Assembly (NCBI GenBank): GCA_016169945.1
Contig: JADLSH010000145.1
Span: 1,859,501 to 1,923,500 of the forward strand
Direction of reading: 5' to 3'
DNA: 64,000 nt
From: Trachythela sp. YZ-2020
Lineage: Eukaryota > Cnidaria > Anthozoa > Malacalcyonacea > Clavulariidae
The position numbers were made by a program, and so were the translations under genes. Below are positions 34,792-46,775 of this stretch, piece by piece. Under the pieces are notes generated by a model, which saw nothing but the letters and a program-made list of their open reading frames with translations, had not been told where the DNA came from and made no database searches. Positions within the stretch are counted from its first letter, which is position 1. Every line of letters starts with the position of its first letter.

Positions 34792-35263
34792 TCACTCACT
34801 CATATCACAGCTTTCACAAGTAAGCACAGAGATTGCACCAGCGCAAAGCTGAGTTTGACATATGCATGAATCAAGATCTTTAAACAGGTGTTCTTTCATC
34901 TTTCCCTGAAAATGTAAAAATACATGAAAAGTATTACCAATAAACTTAATAGACGAGTTTTTGTAATTTTATTGGCATTGCCTATACTGACACTGACTGA
35001 CTCCAATAAATTCAATCTTTTTTGCAAATATTCTTACTATACCTTCGCGTGGAACATTACATTGCAGCCAACACTGTACTTCAACTCGCATTCTTGACAG
35101 TACAAAGATGATCGCTTGTCTTCACATTGATCGCATTTCCAACTAAAATCAAAAGAAGATATATATCAGAATTTTTTATCTTTTAGATTTTCTAGCCATG
35201 AAAATTATTCATAAAATAAATTAATAATCAATAATAAAAAGAGAAATACCTCCAATTATCCAT
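34792..35263 (-). CDS. Small three-exon B-box zinc-finger protein (about 75 residues)
   Basis: Exons on the minus strand are 35250-35263 (ATG at 35263), 35043-35142 and 34792-34905. Each junction has GT and AG bases and the phases join (AG then T makes Ser; the second junction is phase 0). The protein begins MDNWSWKCDQCEDKRSS and contains YCQECELKYSVGC followed by FHAK: Cys-x2-Cys, a CxxC and Cys/His ligands spaced as in B-box zinc-binding domains, which usually mediate protein contacts. It ends CESCDMSE. The start lies only about 80 bp from a divergent ATG at 35343, so the two genes could share a promoter. B-box modules of this kind also occur in repeated cnidarian genes, so it may be mobile-element derived. 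Confidence 0.55.
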
Positions 35264-35342
35264 GCTTCGTTGATTTGTAAATAGCGATTGGTCGCAATAT
35301 TTACGTGCAAGCGCCAATGAAGCCTGGGTACAAATTTCAAAC

Positions 35343-38300
35343 ATGGCGGACAAAGATGAAATTTTGATTGTGGATTCGAAAGAGGAGCCAAAGTAAACGA
35401 ATTTGCCCGTGTTTCTTAACAAATGCTCAATATTTTGGACGTAGAAAAGCGATGAGCAGGTATTGCGGCTATGGGATCTCAAAATGTTCGCATGAGTATG
35501 AAAGTAACCGGTCTAATACATGTTCTGGGTGAACTGACATCGTTAGATTGGGAATCTGGAAGGTCAATGGGAATAATGCCTTTTACAGAAGCGTATGAAA
35601 TGTATTCAAGCGCCTTTAACCCTGAAATGCCAGCCCCGGAACGTCACAACTTCAGAGATGAACTATTATCAAAGGATTATGGGCTTCCTGTTTAAACACT
35701 GTTTCAATGGGAAAATGAAAGCTATATTGTGCTAAATCCGGAGAGATGGAACATTGTGAGATTATTAGATGTCTTCTGTAACAAAAATATTGAAAAAGTA
35801 AAAAGATTTTATTTGAATGCAGCATCCCTAAAAACCATCATCGAGTCTATGGAAAGTGAATATGACAAGTCAATATTGCGAGGTGTTTTGACAGCAACAT
35901 CCACAAGATCTGAACTTTATGACTTGGGTTTAAAACCTGAGGCTGCAGTTAAAACTTTGAAATCTGTATTGGCGGTCTATGAGGAAGTAGAAAATGCAGT
36001 AACAGCTAGCAAAGATATGACTGTATCTGTCTTGAAAGAGAAAATAGAACAGAAGGAGAGTGAAATTCTGGAACTGAAATCATCAATTGAAAAACTCAGA
36101 GACATACGGGGGAACAGCAGGCACATTGAAAGCATGGAGGAAAAGGTTAACTGTCTGTGTAGAAGGACTAGAAAGTACCCAAGATGTACATAAGTGCAAA
36201 GACAAGTACTCAAAGCAAAAATTTAAAGCAGCAACCAGGAGAAGAGTACAAAATTTCATCAATGAAAATCGACTGAGAAATAGGACGACTGGTGCTGGAG
36301 CAAAGCGAAAGCTAGATGAAATTGACAAGGAGCTTATTGCCAAAGCCATTGAAGAAAAGACCACAGTTCATGGAAGAAGGCATGACATGGTCATGTATTA
36401 TCACAAACGACTAAAAATGGATGACCTTTTAAATATTACAAATTATCACCTTTTACAGAGGGGAAAGCAAATGATTAAGTCTGCTACCGTAGTGTTCAAC
36501 CGTTCAAAACCAAAAAAGGATGGGATCAATTCAGGCAATATAGGTACAGTTTATTAAGTACCCATTTTCTTCTTAATTTAAAAAAATATGTATGTAGTCG
36601 AACCCCTATTTTGGCGCACCCTCTTAAGAGAGGTGTTAATAGTATTTTATTAATGATTGGGCCCTGATACATGTATCTGTCTGTTGAAGGGGGCATCCAC
36701 TTCAGAAAGTGGTATATTTAATATAATAGAGGAGATAGACGTGAGACAACTGCCTCATCCCCCTAAAGTTCCGATAGCCAGTGAATGGTTGTTGACTATA
36801 ACTGTGTACAATGATTTTACAACGGGACCTTGGAATTAACCTTGGTAGGCTACTATATATCAGTAAATGTTTGAGAGTATATAAATTGTGTTTTGGTTTA
36901 CGAATAGCTAGAGAAAGTGCTCAATATCTATATATATATACGAAATAAGTTCATTTCTAATGTTTAGTGTGCTTAGGTTTCGGTGGCATATAATAGTGAA
37001 CTTTTCATGCAAGCATAGATTGCACCTTTTTGTTTTGTTCGAATAGGCCTTACGTTGCTTAATTATTTTCCATTTGATAGAGTGCCTTACGTATGATTCC
37101 TTTAAGCTCCAATTATATTTACTCAGTTCAGTGGCATGTTTGTACTTCACATTTCTGAACGAGCTGGTGTGGTTAAGATACCTAGTTTTGAATGGGCCCT
37201 CAGTAAGACCAACGTAGGTTTCTTCTTTCGTGTTGTCTTCTCGCGTAACTGTGGCTTGGTACACAATGCTTTCCGTTAGGCACTTTCCTGAAAGAGGGCA
37301 GCTTTCTTTCTTCCGGCAATTGCACTCTCTGAGTACAGATGGATTGGTCTCGTTTTTTTTTTGCTGAGTAGGGACTTGTTGTGGGCTGTTATGATGTTTT
37401 GTACGTTGGGCATACAACTGTAACTTAGCTTCCGGGTGTTGCGATTGAATATTTTGTGTAGATGGTGGCCTTGGGGGAACATTCGTCAATTATTTGAAGG
37501 AATTTGTGTCCGAGATTTGTAGCAACATTGGCGCTGTATGGTGTGTTATACCATATAACGTGTCTGCCTCGCGAGCGTTTCGGTTTTGGTGGCTGAGGGT
37601 TAAATGAAGCTTATACTCGTATCCGCTTTTCTTCAGGGTTTCCTGGTAATGTGGAATGGCCGTGTCAAATGCTCTCTGGTCGGACGAGATGTTAGATAGC
37701 CTACGATTGATCGCATCTGATATGCCGCGGACTATAGATGGGGGATGGTTGCTGTGGCGGTTAATGTATTGTGGTATGTTTGGTGTATGGCTTGTAGGTA
37801 CCGGTTCTTAGATCGAATGTAACATCTAAGTAGTCGACGTATTTTTTGTTCGCCTCTATAGTGAGCTTCAGGTTGTGATCACTGAATACTTTGCAAATTT
37901 GTTTCTTGATGTTTTCAATTTCTCTAGGCGTTTGGTTGAATGCGGCTAGTCCGTCATCTCTATATAAACCGATGTTATTACCGTATAACGGGGTTAGTTT
38001 TTACAGTAGGGTGTAACGTGTAACCCGAGGGCCCATTCAAAACTAGGTATCTTAGAAACGTGCCACTGAACTGAGTAAATATATTTGGAGCTTAAAGGAA
38101 TCAGACGTAAGGCACTCTATCAAATGGAAAATAATTATGCAATGTAAGGCCTATTCGAACAAAACAAAAAGGTGCAATCTATGCTTGCATGAAAAGTTCA
38201 CTATTATATGCTACCGAAACCTAAGCACACTAAACACTAGAAATGAACTTATTTCGTCGTGCAGACACAGAAATAAATACTTGCTATGCAACCAATAACC

Positions 38301-39527
38301 GGATATCTCAAATTATATTATATTATATATAGCACTAATTATTCATATCACACTGTAAAAATACCGTTACCCAGACAACTTATAACGCTTTAGACATATT
38401 GTATTTCAGGATTCTTTGGACTTTTGGTTTTATTCAAAGAAACCTCCTAAATATGTTAACCTATCATCAAAGACAATTTGTTAATCTTGCAAAGTACCAC
38501 CTTTTTGCAAACCAAGAACATCACAAATATGCCATGAATGTCAGTGCTGATGACAAAGCTTATATCAGGCCAGAAACATCAGGTGAGATTTATTATGCAC
38601 ACTGCAGATACAATGTATATTCGTAAATATAAAGACACACTGCATGGAGATTATAATGGCGCGAAGAGACAACAGTCAAACAGAATGTCTGGCACTGCTC
38701 TCAAGGGTCCTGGTCCACATGGTTATATGTCTGCTCACGTTACACCAAGACCAGGTAAAAATGTAGAAAACACTTGGTTTAACAGAGTAGATCTAAATGG
38801 TGAATGGAAACATACAGTACTGTAGTAAAATACATACAAAAAAAAACAAAATTGTGCGAAAGCTATCAACAATAACCTATGGTTGTTAGGCAATACGCAG
38901 TTATTTTAAAATTTTCGGTCACCTTTCCCATTTTTATTGTATTTTATGTGTATTTTTGTATTGACAGAATCCCAGTTTTTCCATAACACAAATTATTTGC
39001 TTCGGTATCACAATTCTGGAGCCAATAGTACACGTGTCCCTGGATATAATTACTTTCGACAGATGGAGAAGTTCATGTCTGAACATTATGAAGAAGGTGA
39101 TAACTACAGAGAGTATGTAAATTTTCCTGTATTGATACAATAAAGTTAGACGAAACCTGGTTTTGTGTAATGAATGGTCTGGACCACCCATAGCAGAATG
39201 TCCCAAACCATATCTAGACTATAGACTATAAACCATATAGACTATTCTTGTCTGCCAGAGCTTCACTACTTACATTATAATGCAACTCCAAAGAAAAATC
39301 GTGAACCAGATGATTTTCAACCAAGAGCACAGCTGAAGAAAGCACACGAAACTGGTGAACTTACTCTGTCTGATGCTGAATATGTGGCTGCCTTGCGATT
39401 CAGAATCTGAGTCACAATCTGAACCTGAGTTGCAGCATGAAGATGACATTAATTTATCCCGGCAGTCATTGGTGAAGAGGATGAGCCACGAGCTATAAAT
39501 GCACCTATTGTCAGAACAAGCTCAGGG
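35343..39527 (+). pseudogene. Decayed multi-exon gene of a repetitive cnidarian-type family, split by a Penelope-like element
   Basis: MADKDEILIVDSKEEPK starts at 35343. A +1 frame then gives Cys-rich sequence (KRICPCFLTNAQYFGRR). From 35480 a third frame runs to 36110, broken only by a TAA at 35693, including RWNIVRLLDVFCNKNIEKV and a coiled coil (LKEKIEQKESEILELKSSI). After another shift come GAGAKRKLDEIDKELIAKAI and GRRHDMVMYYHKRLKMDDL at 36290-36430, ending at a GT donor near 36543. Past the inserted element, a segment at 38409-38582 (KKPPK ... HLFANQEHHKYAMNV, SADDKAYIRPETS) ends at a GTGAGA donor. Further short pieces to 39527 may belong to it or to another gene. I recall these blocks from uncharacterised repeated proteins; function unknown. 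Confidence 0.65.
36908..38260 (-). mobile_element. Second Penelope-like element, folded back on a copy of its 3' end
   Basis: On the minus strand, 38010-37500 holds remnants of the RT C-terminus ([18 protein letters not shown], then [19 protein letters not shown], then SGYEYKLHLTLSHQN), with stops and shifts. The ORF 37489-36908 is a GIY-YIG endonuclease domain: Cys-rich [17 protein letters not shown], then YQATVTREDNTKEETYVGL, FKTRYLNHTSSFRN and SLKESYVRHSIKWKI. On the plus strand, 38035-38260 repeats the final ~230 bp of this domain in inverted orientation. It is a different lineage from the element at 22266-24189. It interrupts the repetitive-family gene between 36543 and 38409. Confidence 0.88.
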
Positions 39528-39534
39528 AGGGAAA

Positions 39535-40587
39535 CAGTGGCGTGCTAGCAGGGGGGGCCGGGGGGCCATGGCCCCCCCAGCGAATATTTTTTAGGGGGCG
39601 CCAAAACATAAATGGGGCGCCGAAATTGCACAAATCACACAAAAGCGCCAGTCCGAATTGGAATTTTGTCAGATCCGATGAGTCAACGAGAGAAAAAGAG
39701 TTTGAGATTGTTAAGGATTGATACATTGTCGTTTATCTGATAAAACTTATCCGATAAATATTAGTGATTTCCGATATGCCAGGTTTTCTTATGTTGGCTA
39801 TCGCAATATCGCATTACCTACCGCACTGCCGCAAGCACTGTTAAAAGTGCCAGTACACGCGCTTAATTTGAGTTCTGTTAGTCGGAATACGACTTATACA
39901 AGGATTAAACATTCACTAGCCTACCTACAACTACAAGCATTACTGTCCAGTCTGTAATATCTCGAAGGATGTAAATTGTTAATTGTGAAATGTGATTATG
40001 TGAAGTGATTTGGCTTACGACTGATCACTGGTAAGTTCACCGTCTACTTCATGAATGTTCGCCGTCCACTTTTCTTTGTTTAAAGGTGATGTAAAATCCC
40101 GATGTAAACAAACCGTCATCGTCCATTTATTTACATTTTAAACACGCTATATTTATAAAATTATGACGTGTTCTGGTTCGCTATGCTTTAAATAAATACA
40201 GATTCGAGTTTCTGATTTAGAAGATGTCGAATTTTAGTCGAAACAACGCGAAATTTGGGCATCGGTTTACATCGCGGGACCCCCCATAGCACATGCGCAG
40301 AACGAACTTTACATGGTCTTTAAGAAAAAAACTAAGTCCTCTATGAATTATATATTTACTCAAACTCCGGGAATGTGTTGTTTCTTACGCATTTTTATTT
40401 TATACGATGTTTTATAATTCTCACAATTCCGTCAAATCGCCACCCAAAACGCAAGAAATAGCGTTTCGTAATTTTTCGGCCCCTCCTAGAGGACTCGCGT
40501 CTACGACGCTCAACCATACACATATTACAAGGGGGCGCCAAATTTCCAGCTGGCCTCCCCTGGCGAACACAAGCCAGCACGCCACTG
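39535..40587. mobile_element. 1053-bp non-autonomous hAT element
   Basis: The ends are CAGTGGCGTGCTAGC and its near-perfect inverted partner (rc CAGTGGCGTGCTGGC). GAGGGAAA is present at 39527-39534 and 40588-40595, an 8-bp target duplication as made by hAT transposases. The subterminal parts are rich in G on one side and C on the other (GGGGGGCC, GGGGGCGCC). No transposase ORF is inside. Confidence 0.95.
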
Positions 40588-41263
40588 GAGGGAAATTACA
40601 AAACGAGCAGAAATTGATTTTTCCTTCTTTTAATATCAACCCATTGAATTGCAAGATTGTTGTTTTTTTATATTTCTATTCAATTGAATCAATTCCTATT
40701 TCAATTTGACGTGCTCGTTATACATAATGCTATTAAAACGGTTATATTACATTAAATGTAATATTTTGAATGAAAATCTAGGCAAATAGGCATATTCTAC
40801 TAAGCCTTGATTTTTTTAGGAGGGGGGGGGTGTTACCAAAAATAAAAGACTACCCAAAGAGTGGGTCATACAAAAAATACCACCAGACCCCCCCATGCCC
40901 ATAAAAAATGAACGGTCCCTAAATAGAGAAAATGGTAACCGTACCATGGTAACAATATTTTAAAAGTATGAATAAGTATCAGTTTATGCAGCCACAATGC
41001 GGTAAACGTTTTCCAAGGTCAAGGATGTTTTCAATACTTTTCATGGTGACGTCATGGCTCGGACAAAGTGACTAGGTTAGCCTAAAAACCTCCTATATCT
41101 ATGCTGAAAACCCACTAATTTCCTATTCCATGTCTGAAATGAGCGGGTTTTGCAGGCTAGGGAGTTTCATTCATCGTTTATTCAGGCTTTTAGCATGTCT
41201 ATTACATAAGAGAACATTCAAACACGAAACTTTACCTTAAAAATTACTGAATCATTAAAATCT

Positions 41264-42217
41264 CTAAAATTCGTGAAAGTTTGTTCCAACGTGGATAATA
41301 ATTTCGTCGGGTTGATGGTTTAACGTTGGCTTGACGTAATGAAGCATATCGTCGACTCTAGCACCAGGAAAAGCTTTTACCAATGATTTGGAGCTTGAAT
41401 TGTTCGGTAGTTTCCATCCTTTGACATTCTTTACGATCGAGTCGCCAACAATGACTACCACTTTTTTGTCTAAGTTGGCATGAATTTGTTTCTCTTCTCT
41501 ATGCTCTGGGTTCTTTCCCTTTTTCTTATTCTTTCTCTTGGGAATTTTCGCCCCCTTCGGCTTCGTAGCTTCGACGTCATGACTCATTGTCGTCTGGTCT
41601 GCAATATAATTATAAGTCTTAAAGCAGTCACGAGACAGTTCGCTGAAAACACGGGCCTCTTCTTTCAAGTTTGTAAACTCTGTTTCCACGTAGCGAAGCC
41701 TTTGCTCGAGGACGTCTTTCTCCTTTCGCAGTCGTTCAGCTTCAGCGATCAGGTTTTGCCTCGTGGGAATACTAGAATCATTATTAAGTGCAAATTCTGA
41801 TCTCAATCTCCCCAATTCACAAAACAATTTCTGTTCGATTTCATGTAAACCTGCCTTTAGCCTGGTTTCGATATCTGAATTGCCTGGCCCTTGCGTTTGT
41901 TTGCTCTCTTCGGTTAGCGACGACTCGACATTTATAACTTCGTGCAGCTCATCGTCGTCGATTTTCGTTGGCTGTTCTTCGCTTGTCTCGTTGTTCGTTA
42001 TATTTATGGCCGCGTTCGATCCCAAAGTGGGTGCCTTGTCGACAGCAGAGTCTGGTATGTCTTGGACTTTGTCGAGCTTCATGTCGTTCATGGCGGACAG
42101 CAATCGCACCAAAAGTTCAGCCTTCGTCCCTTTACTTACAAGACCTAAATTGCACAATTCAGATCGAAGTTCTGGAACTTGTAACTTCACAATACTTTCT
42201 AGAGTTAATTCACTCAT
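41264..42217 (-). CDS. SAP plus coiled coil plus SGNH-hydrolase ORF1-like protein, C-terminally truncated
   Basis: An uninterrupted 317-codon ORF. Residues 3-45 are a SAP-type DNA/RNA-binding motif (LQVPELRSELCNLGLVSKGT, then KAELLVRLL). Residues 150-190 look like a coiled coil (RLRKEKDVLEQRLRYVETEF). Residues 250-317 are the start of an SGNH hydrolase: VVIVGDSIVKN carries the GDS block and IIIHVGTN the Gly-x-Asn block. The distal His block is missing because the frame stops right after GTNFHEF. ORF1 proteins of CR1-like LINEs often carry such an esterase domain, so this is probably an isolated ORF1 from a LINE whose ORF2 is not adjacent. Intact over 950 bp, so relatively young. Confidence 0.75.
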   Translation of the reverse strand: MSELTLESIVKLQVPELRSELCNLGLVSKGTKAELLVRLLSAMNDMKLDKVQDIPDSAVDKAPTLGSNAAINITNNETSEEQPTKIDDDELHEVINVESSLTEESKQTQGPGNSDIETRLKAGLHEIEQKLFCELGRLRSEFALNNDSSIPTRQNLIAEAERLRKEKDVLEQRLRYVETEFTNLKEEARVFSELSRDCFKTYNYIADQTTMSHDVEATKPKGAKIPKRKNKKKGKNPEHREEKQIHANLDKKVVVIVGDSIVKNVKGWKLPNNSSSKSLVKAFPGARVDDMLHYVKPTLNHQPDEIIIHVGTNFHEF

Positions 42218-42335
42218 GATAAATCAATTATTAGCAAATATATATATCTCAAATATCGAGAGCTCAAAAATACACGTCTGACCGCGTTCACCGGTCATAC
42301 TGTGCTTGAACAAAATTATCATATCATTTTACGGA

Positions 42336-42432
42336 AAAATAAATAAGCCCCCCTCTCAAATAACTCCCCCCATAATAAGCCCCCCCACCCTCCAATGGTG
42401 CTTGAAAAATAGGCCCCCGGGGGACTTATTAG
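42336..42432. repeat. C-rich AATAAGCCCCCC tract
   Basis: Imperfect units such as ATAAGCCCCCC, AACTCCCCCC and AGGCCCCCGGGGG end in ACTTATTAGAGAGATTACGG. It looks like part of a MITE or a simple C-rich repeat. Confidence 0.4.
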
Positions 42433-43099
42433 AGAGATTACGGTATTGAGTAAATCGGTTAGTAAATGGAAGTTATTCTGGCGTGCTCCCTTGGTTGAGC
42501 TTCGGAAAAATGCACTCCCAACTTTCCCTCTCGTATATTATAACACCGGAAGAGCACGCGAATCCGTAATTGCATGTAGAATTAATAATATGCTGGAGTG
42601 GTTTTGGCTGAAAATAATTAAAAGAATGAAAAACACTTCCACGTTTCGAGAGAGTTAGTAAAGCGGTGCGAAAAGATATATGTGCTGTAGAAATATTGAC
42701 TATGCTGTTTCCCCCTACATTTTAGAATAAATAGTGCAACCTGATACAGTGCTCATACACCATTCAAAAAATAGGTACGCATAGCGTACATGTTGCAAGC
42801 CATATTTGATCGTGAAAACGTAGGGGACTATTGCAGTACCCTGGGTTCGTTGGTATATTAATCATGCATTATGACCTTGAATAGGTACCCATATTAAGAA
42901 GTTTCATGCATGTAATATACCAAACACGAGGAGGCATGTTTCATCAGGACATCCAAACACCTTCTATCCAAACACATCTTCACTATCTTCAATGTGCAAC
43001 CTCGCCATTGTTATGTAGCGTTCCTAACAATGTTATTATTTTCTTTAAGCAAGTCCACAAAATCTTTTACCTGAAGTCTAACCAAAACAACCTTAAGCA

Positions 43100-44081
43100 A
43101 TGGGATCTACCATGCAAGATCTAAGAAATTTCAGGAATGATCCAGGCTATCTTAATTTCATCGCAGTTGGTGAAGCACTGAGAATCCTGGGTGATGGCCT
43201 ACGGCATTATACTGAGCAGAAAGCCAAAGAACTACACGCACTCCTGTTAAAAAATCCTGGAGGAAAATGTAATTGTCTGGTTACACCTGGAGTAAAACCT
43301 TGTCGTCATACGTGTAAATGGGGAAGAGCATTGGAAAAATTACATGCAAATAAGAAGAAAAGTCGTGTTGCGTTTCATCAAAGTGACAGTACTCTGTGGC
43401 ATGATCCTATTAATGGTTACTGGGAAATCGCGAAGGTTTTCATGCATGATTTAGGAGCAAAGTGGAGCGATGTAAAAGACCCTGCTAGCACAGATTTAAC
43501 TGGACTTTTAAACTTCTTAATATTTTGTAAACACTCTAAAGTTCAACAAAACTTGCTTAAGTCAGTCCGAGATTTGAGAAATGTTTTGGCACATACAACG
43601 AATTATAAGATCAGTGCGTCAGAAAAGCAAGCAGCGTTTGACGATATTGACAACCTAATGAATGATGTTGAATTATTGTCTTGTAGAGAAGTCCAACATT
43701 GCCATCGAGGTATCGAGGAAGCAAAACACGCAGATGTTTCATTTGTACAAGAAAGAGATTTACTCGTTTTGAAGGAACTAACACGGCACCAGGAATTTGA
43801 GAAGGAGAGACACACAGAAAGTAAACGAGATGAATTGATGAACATGATTAAATTAATCTTATCCGCATCAAATAATAATTGCCAACCCCACAGCTATACT
43901 TCAGATAATCCGTTTAAAGAAGATGTGATTGGTTTTTCCATTACGTTTATCGAGTTTATTATCATGCTTCCCTTTAAAATTTTAAAGGAATGCGGTCGTA
44001 GGACATTTTTTCCTTGGGTAATCCTAGTTATGTTGTTGATATCATACGTGAGTGATAATTCCGTGTTTGTGTCTGATTATG
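43100..44081 (+). CDS. Exon 1 of HEPN-NACHT-ankyrin gene: DZIP3-type HEPN domain and hydrophobic segment
   Basis: ATG at 43100 has a good context (AAGCAATGG). The exon runs 982 bp to a consensus donor (TTATG then GTAAGT), leaving one base that joins exon 2 in phase. Residues 20-200 form a DZIP3-type HEPN domain with the ribonuclease motif R160-N-V-L-A-H165. A Cys/His cluster (C57, C59, C68, H70, C72) may bind metal. Residues 210-255 are charged and helical. Residues 277-292 and 303-317 are strongly hydrophobic and could anchor the protein in a membrane or pack as a helical hairpin. HEPN domains commonly cut RNA or serve as toxin-like effectors. An inverted paralogous exon lies at 2186-3161. 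Membrane anchoring and RNase activity are inferred. Confidence 0.88.
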
Positions 44082-44282
44082 GTAAGTTTCCAGTACATTA
44101 TTTGATTTTATAAGAATACACTACTTTTTAAATTTCTTTGATTATTTCAACTGTAGTATACTAGAGCTGTTTCTTATTTGTCTAAAACAAGAGCTACTTA
44201 ACAATCAGATAACGAGGTCGAGTTATGTATGAGCGGAGGCGACGTCAGAGGTGCCGTATTGTTTGCAGTTTAAAGATATGTC

Positions 44283-44701
44283 AAGTTTGGGCTTAACGAT
44301 GCTTAACAACCTGTTGCCACCAGTGGCCATCACAGTGTTTCAAATATGAAAATTCGAGCCTTTGTCCCATTTCAGGCATTAATAATAACCGTAAAGGACA
44401 AGAAATGCGTCTCATCTCTAAACTTGGCACCTTTCATCCTTACGGTATCAATGAGCGCTTCTCTTACATTTAACTCGTATTTGTGCATGCCTGACATCAC
44501 CAGACATTAACAGAATTTCTACTTCTCATCTCATCTCCTACATAGTTTCATACATTTATTTCATACGTATTCATTCACACATTTTTCCATTTGATTAAAT
44601 CCATCTGATTGGTTCATTTTTACCACGTTATCGTCTTTTTATTCACTATAAAGGGCCTTTGCTCGAAACGTCGAATTTCTTGTTTTATTTTTAAGGTAGT
44701 T
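44283..44701 (+). mobile_element. Penelope-like element 3' fragment
   Basis: The plus strand matches the reverse complement of about 22620-22830, including AACAACCTGTTGCC and AAATGCGTCTCATCTC, then ends with a decayed GCTCGAAACGTCGAA end motif near 44660. It is a degraded relative of the element at 22266-24189. Confidence 0.85.
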
Positions 44702-45443
44702 TGACCTTATAAACCCTCAAGCATAGACCATTTGCAGAATTGCTGGAGCGTAGCATTATATACGCATAGCCTCAAAAATTTTGATTTTTATTCAGTGTTA
44801 CGCAATGTTTGAATTTCTGTCTGTTTCAAAAGAGTATTTATACATTATTATATATTCAATTTATGCAAAGCAATAAATTGCGGTTAATGAAGTAATATGT
44901 TCAAGAAGATTCCATTTGCCCTAGGGGCCAAGGTCTTGTCAGTCTGTCAGCAAAATTGGTGCATGCACCAAATGTAGCTCAGGGAAAGCTCAAATACCTT
45001 GATAGAACAAGGCGTTTATTCTCGTGTCCTGTTAATAAATATAAAATATGATAAGAAATTGAACAACTGCCTAGCCAATAAAAAAAGCTTTCCTAAAGAT
45101 AGCTTTCACCATCATGCATACAATGGTCTTCTTTGTATTAAAAACATTTGGGTACAGTTTATGCGTCTGCTGCTCATTCGCAAGATTTCAGTCAGTGTGT
45201 AAACAGTGCTAGTGAAATTTTTCAGAGTTTGTTTCAAGGTACCAAAGCTTGTATCACAAAAAAAAACACAAAAAAAAACCCCAAAAAAAACAACACCCAA
45301 AAACATGAAAAGATTACGTTAAGAGCAAAGGCTATAAGGCATCAGGATGGAAATAATAACAAATCTTGGTTCGAACCTCAGGAAGATATGTTGAATTTAC
45401 GCAATGTTAGTATGTTACACAAGTTCAAGAGGATCGGTTACGC

Positions 45444-46525
45444 CAGGGGTGTACGGCAGTACTCTTTTTGAGAGTAAATTCGGACACTAATTCTCATTTC
45501 TTACCTGAAATAATCTGTGAATTATTATTTCATCTTCGTCTTCTTTAGTTGCAAAATACTGTGGAAAGAAGCTTCGAATATTTAGATTTGTAGCTTCACG
45601 TTGTTTATTTAAATTTTAATTTGTGTTTTAAATTTCTACTCTCACATGGACATCCGCTGACTTTTTGTACCGAATTGCCGTTTGTAAAATCCGCTGACTT
45701 ACTGTATCGAATTGTCGTTTGTAAAATCCGCGCGAAATTTAAAATGATAAATAGAGGGCAGTGAAACTGTCCACAAATCATGTAAAATCTTTCGACAGAC
45801 GCTGTAGCAAGTTGCTGGGCACAGCAGCTGTTGCTAGGTACACTGCCATCTATGGAATTGCGCCATCTAGGATTCAGTTTGCACATTAAAACGTGAGTAC
45901 GCCGAATGATATTAATAGATTTCAACGGCACAAACTTTGCCAATTGAGTCAAATTTCAATATATTGGTGTCATATTTTGTTTTATTTTATATAGTAGAAG
46001 CAGCGTACGATAAATTTGCAAGGGAATGTGAGCAGAACCGTCTGCGAAACATGAGCAAAGCAATTTTCGCTGCCTACGTAAAAAACTAAGCGTAAGAAAC
46101 TAAAAGTACTGGTCGATTCCAATATCCTTTGATGTAAATAATCTTACATCGTCTTGAGACCACTAACAAACATTTTTGGCCTGAATAACGACACAAAATC
46201 AATATTTTGCGCGGTGATAAAATATAAATTTTTAGTTATTCTCATTAATCATTCATGATGAAAACACAAAAGAAATCATGACCATGAGACCCATGAAGGA
46301 ATTGTAAATTCCATTGTCTAAAACCAGGGCTTCAGTTATCCTGCATCTTCTCTCCCTTCTTTGTACACATGTACATACAAATTTCTTGAAGCGTTTCTAC
46401 AATTTGATAGTTTGTTCTCCATAATAGTTATCAAAATAGTTCAAATCACGAACAGGTAAGAAATGAGAATTAGTGTCCGAATTTACTCTTAAAATTGATC
46501 AAAAAGTGTACTGCCGTGCACCTTT
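45444..46525. mobile_element. 1082-bp non-autonomous hAT-like element
   Basis: GGTTACGC occurs at 45436-45443 and 46526-46533. The ends are inverted over about 75 bp (GGTGTACGGCAGTAC versus rc GGTGCACGGCAGTAC, then GAGTAAATTCGGACACTAAT). The 8-bp duplication fits hAT. The inner minus-strand ORF at 45605-45952 has no transposase features. Confidence 0.92.
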
Positions 46526-46533
46526 GGTTACGC

Positions 46534-46775
46534 TGCGGTACAACCACCAATATCAGAGACAAATTGTCAAGTTGTGAACAATATATGTTTATTCCCTGCA
46601 CAAGAACGGCTGGCCTAGCTTTCATATTCAGACTTCCATATGGAAATCACGCAATTTGAAGAGGACCGCTTGCATTGCGAGGTAACCACCACGCCCAGGA
46701 CAAATTGCCCAGTCAGGAACAATATGTTTTACCTACTCAAGAACGGCCGGCGTAGTTCTTCCTCTCGGCACGAGA
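46534..46775. repeat. ~90-bp imperfect tandem duplication
   Basis: Two diverged copies share AACCACC, GACAAATTG, GAACAATAT and CAAGAACGGC in the same order, at about 46549-46625 and 46684-46752. Confidence 0.7.

Noticed and set aside
45148..45471. 107-codon ORF across an A-rich tract
   Set aside because: The Lys/Asn run comes from A-rich low-complexity DNA (45257-45300), and the ORF extends into a hAT element.
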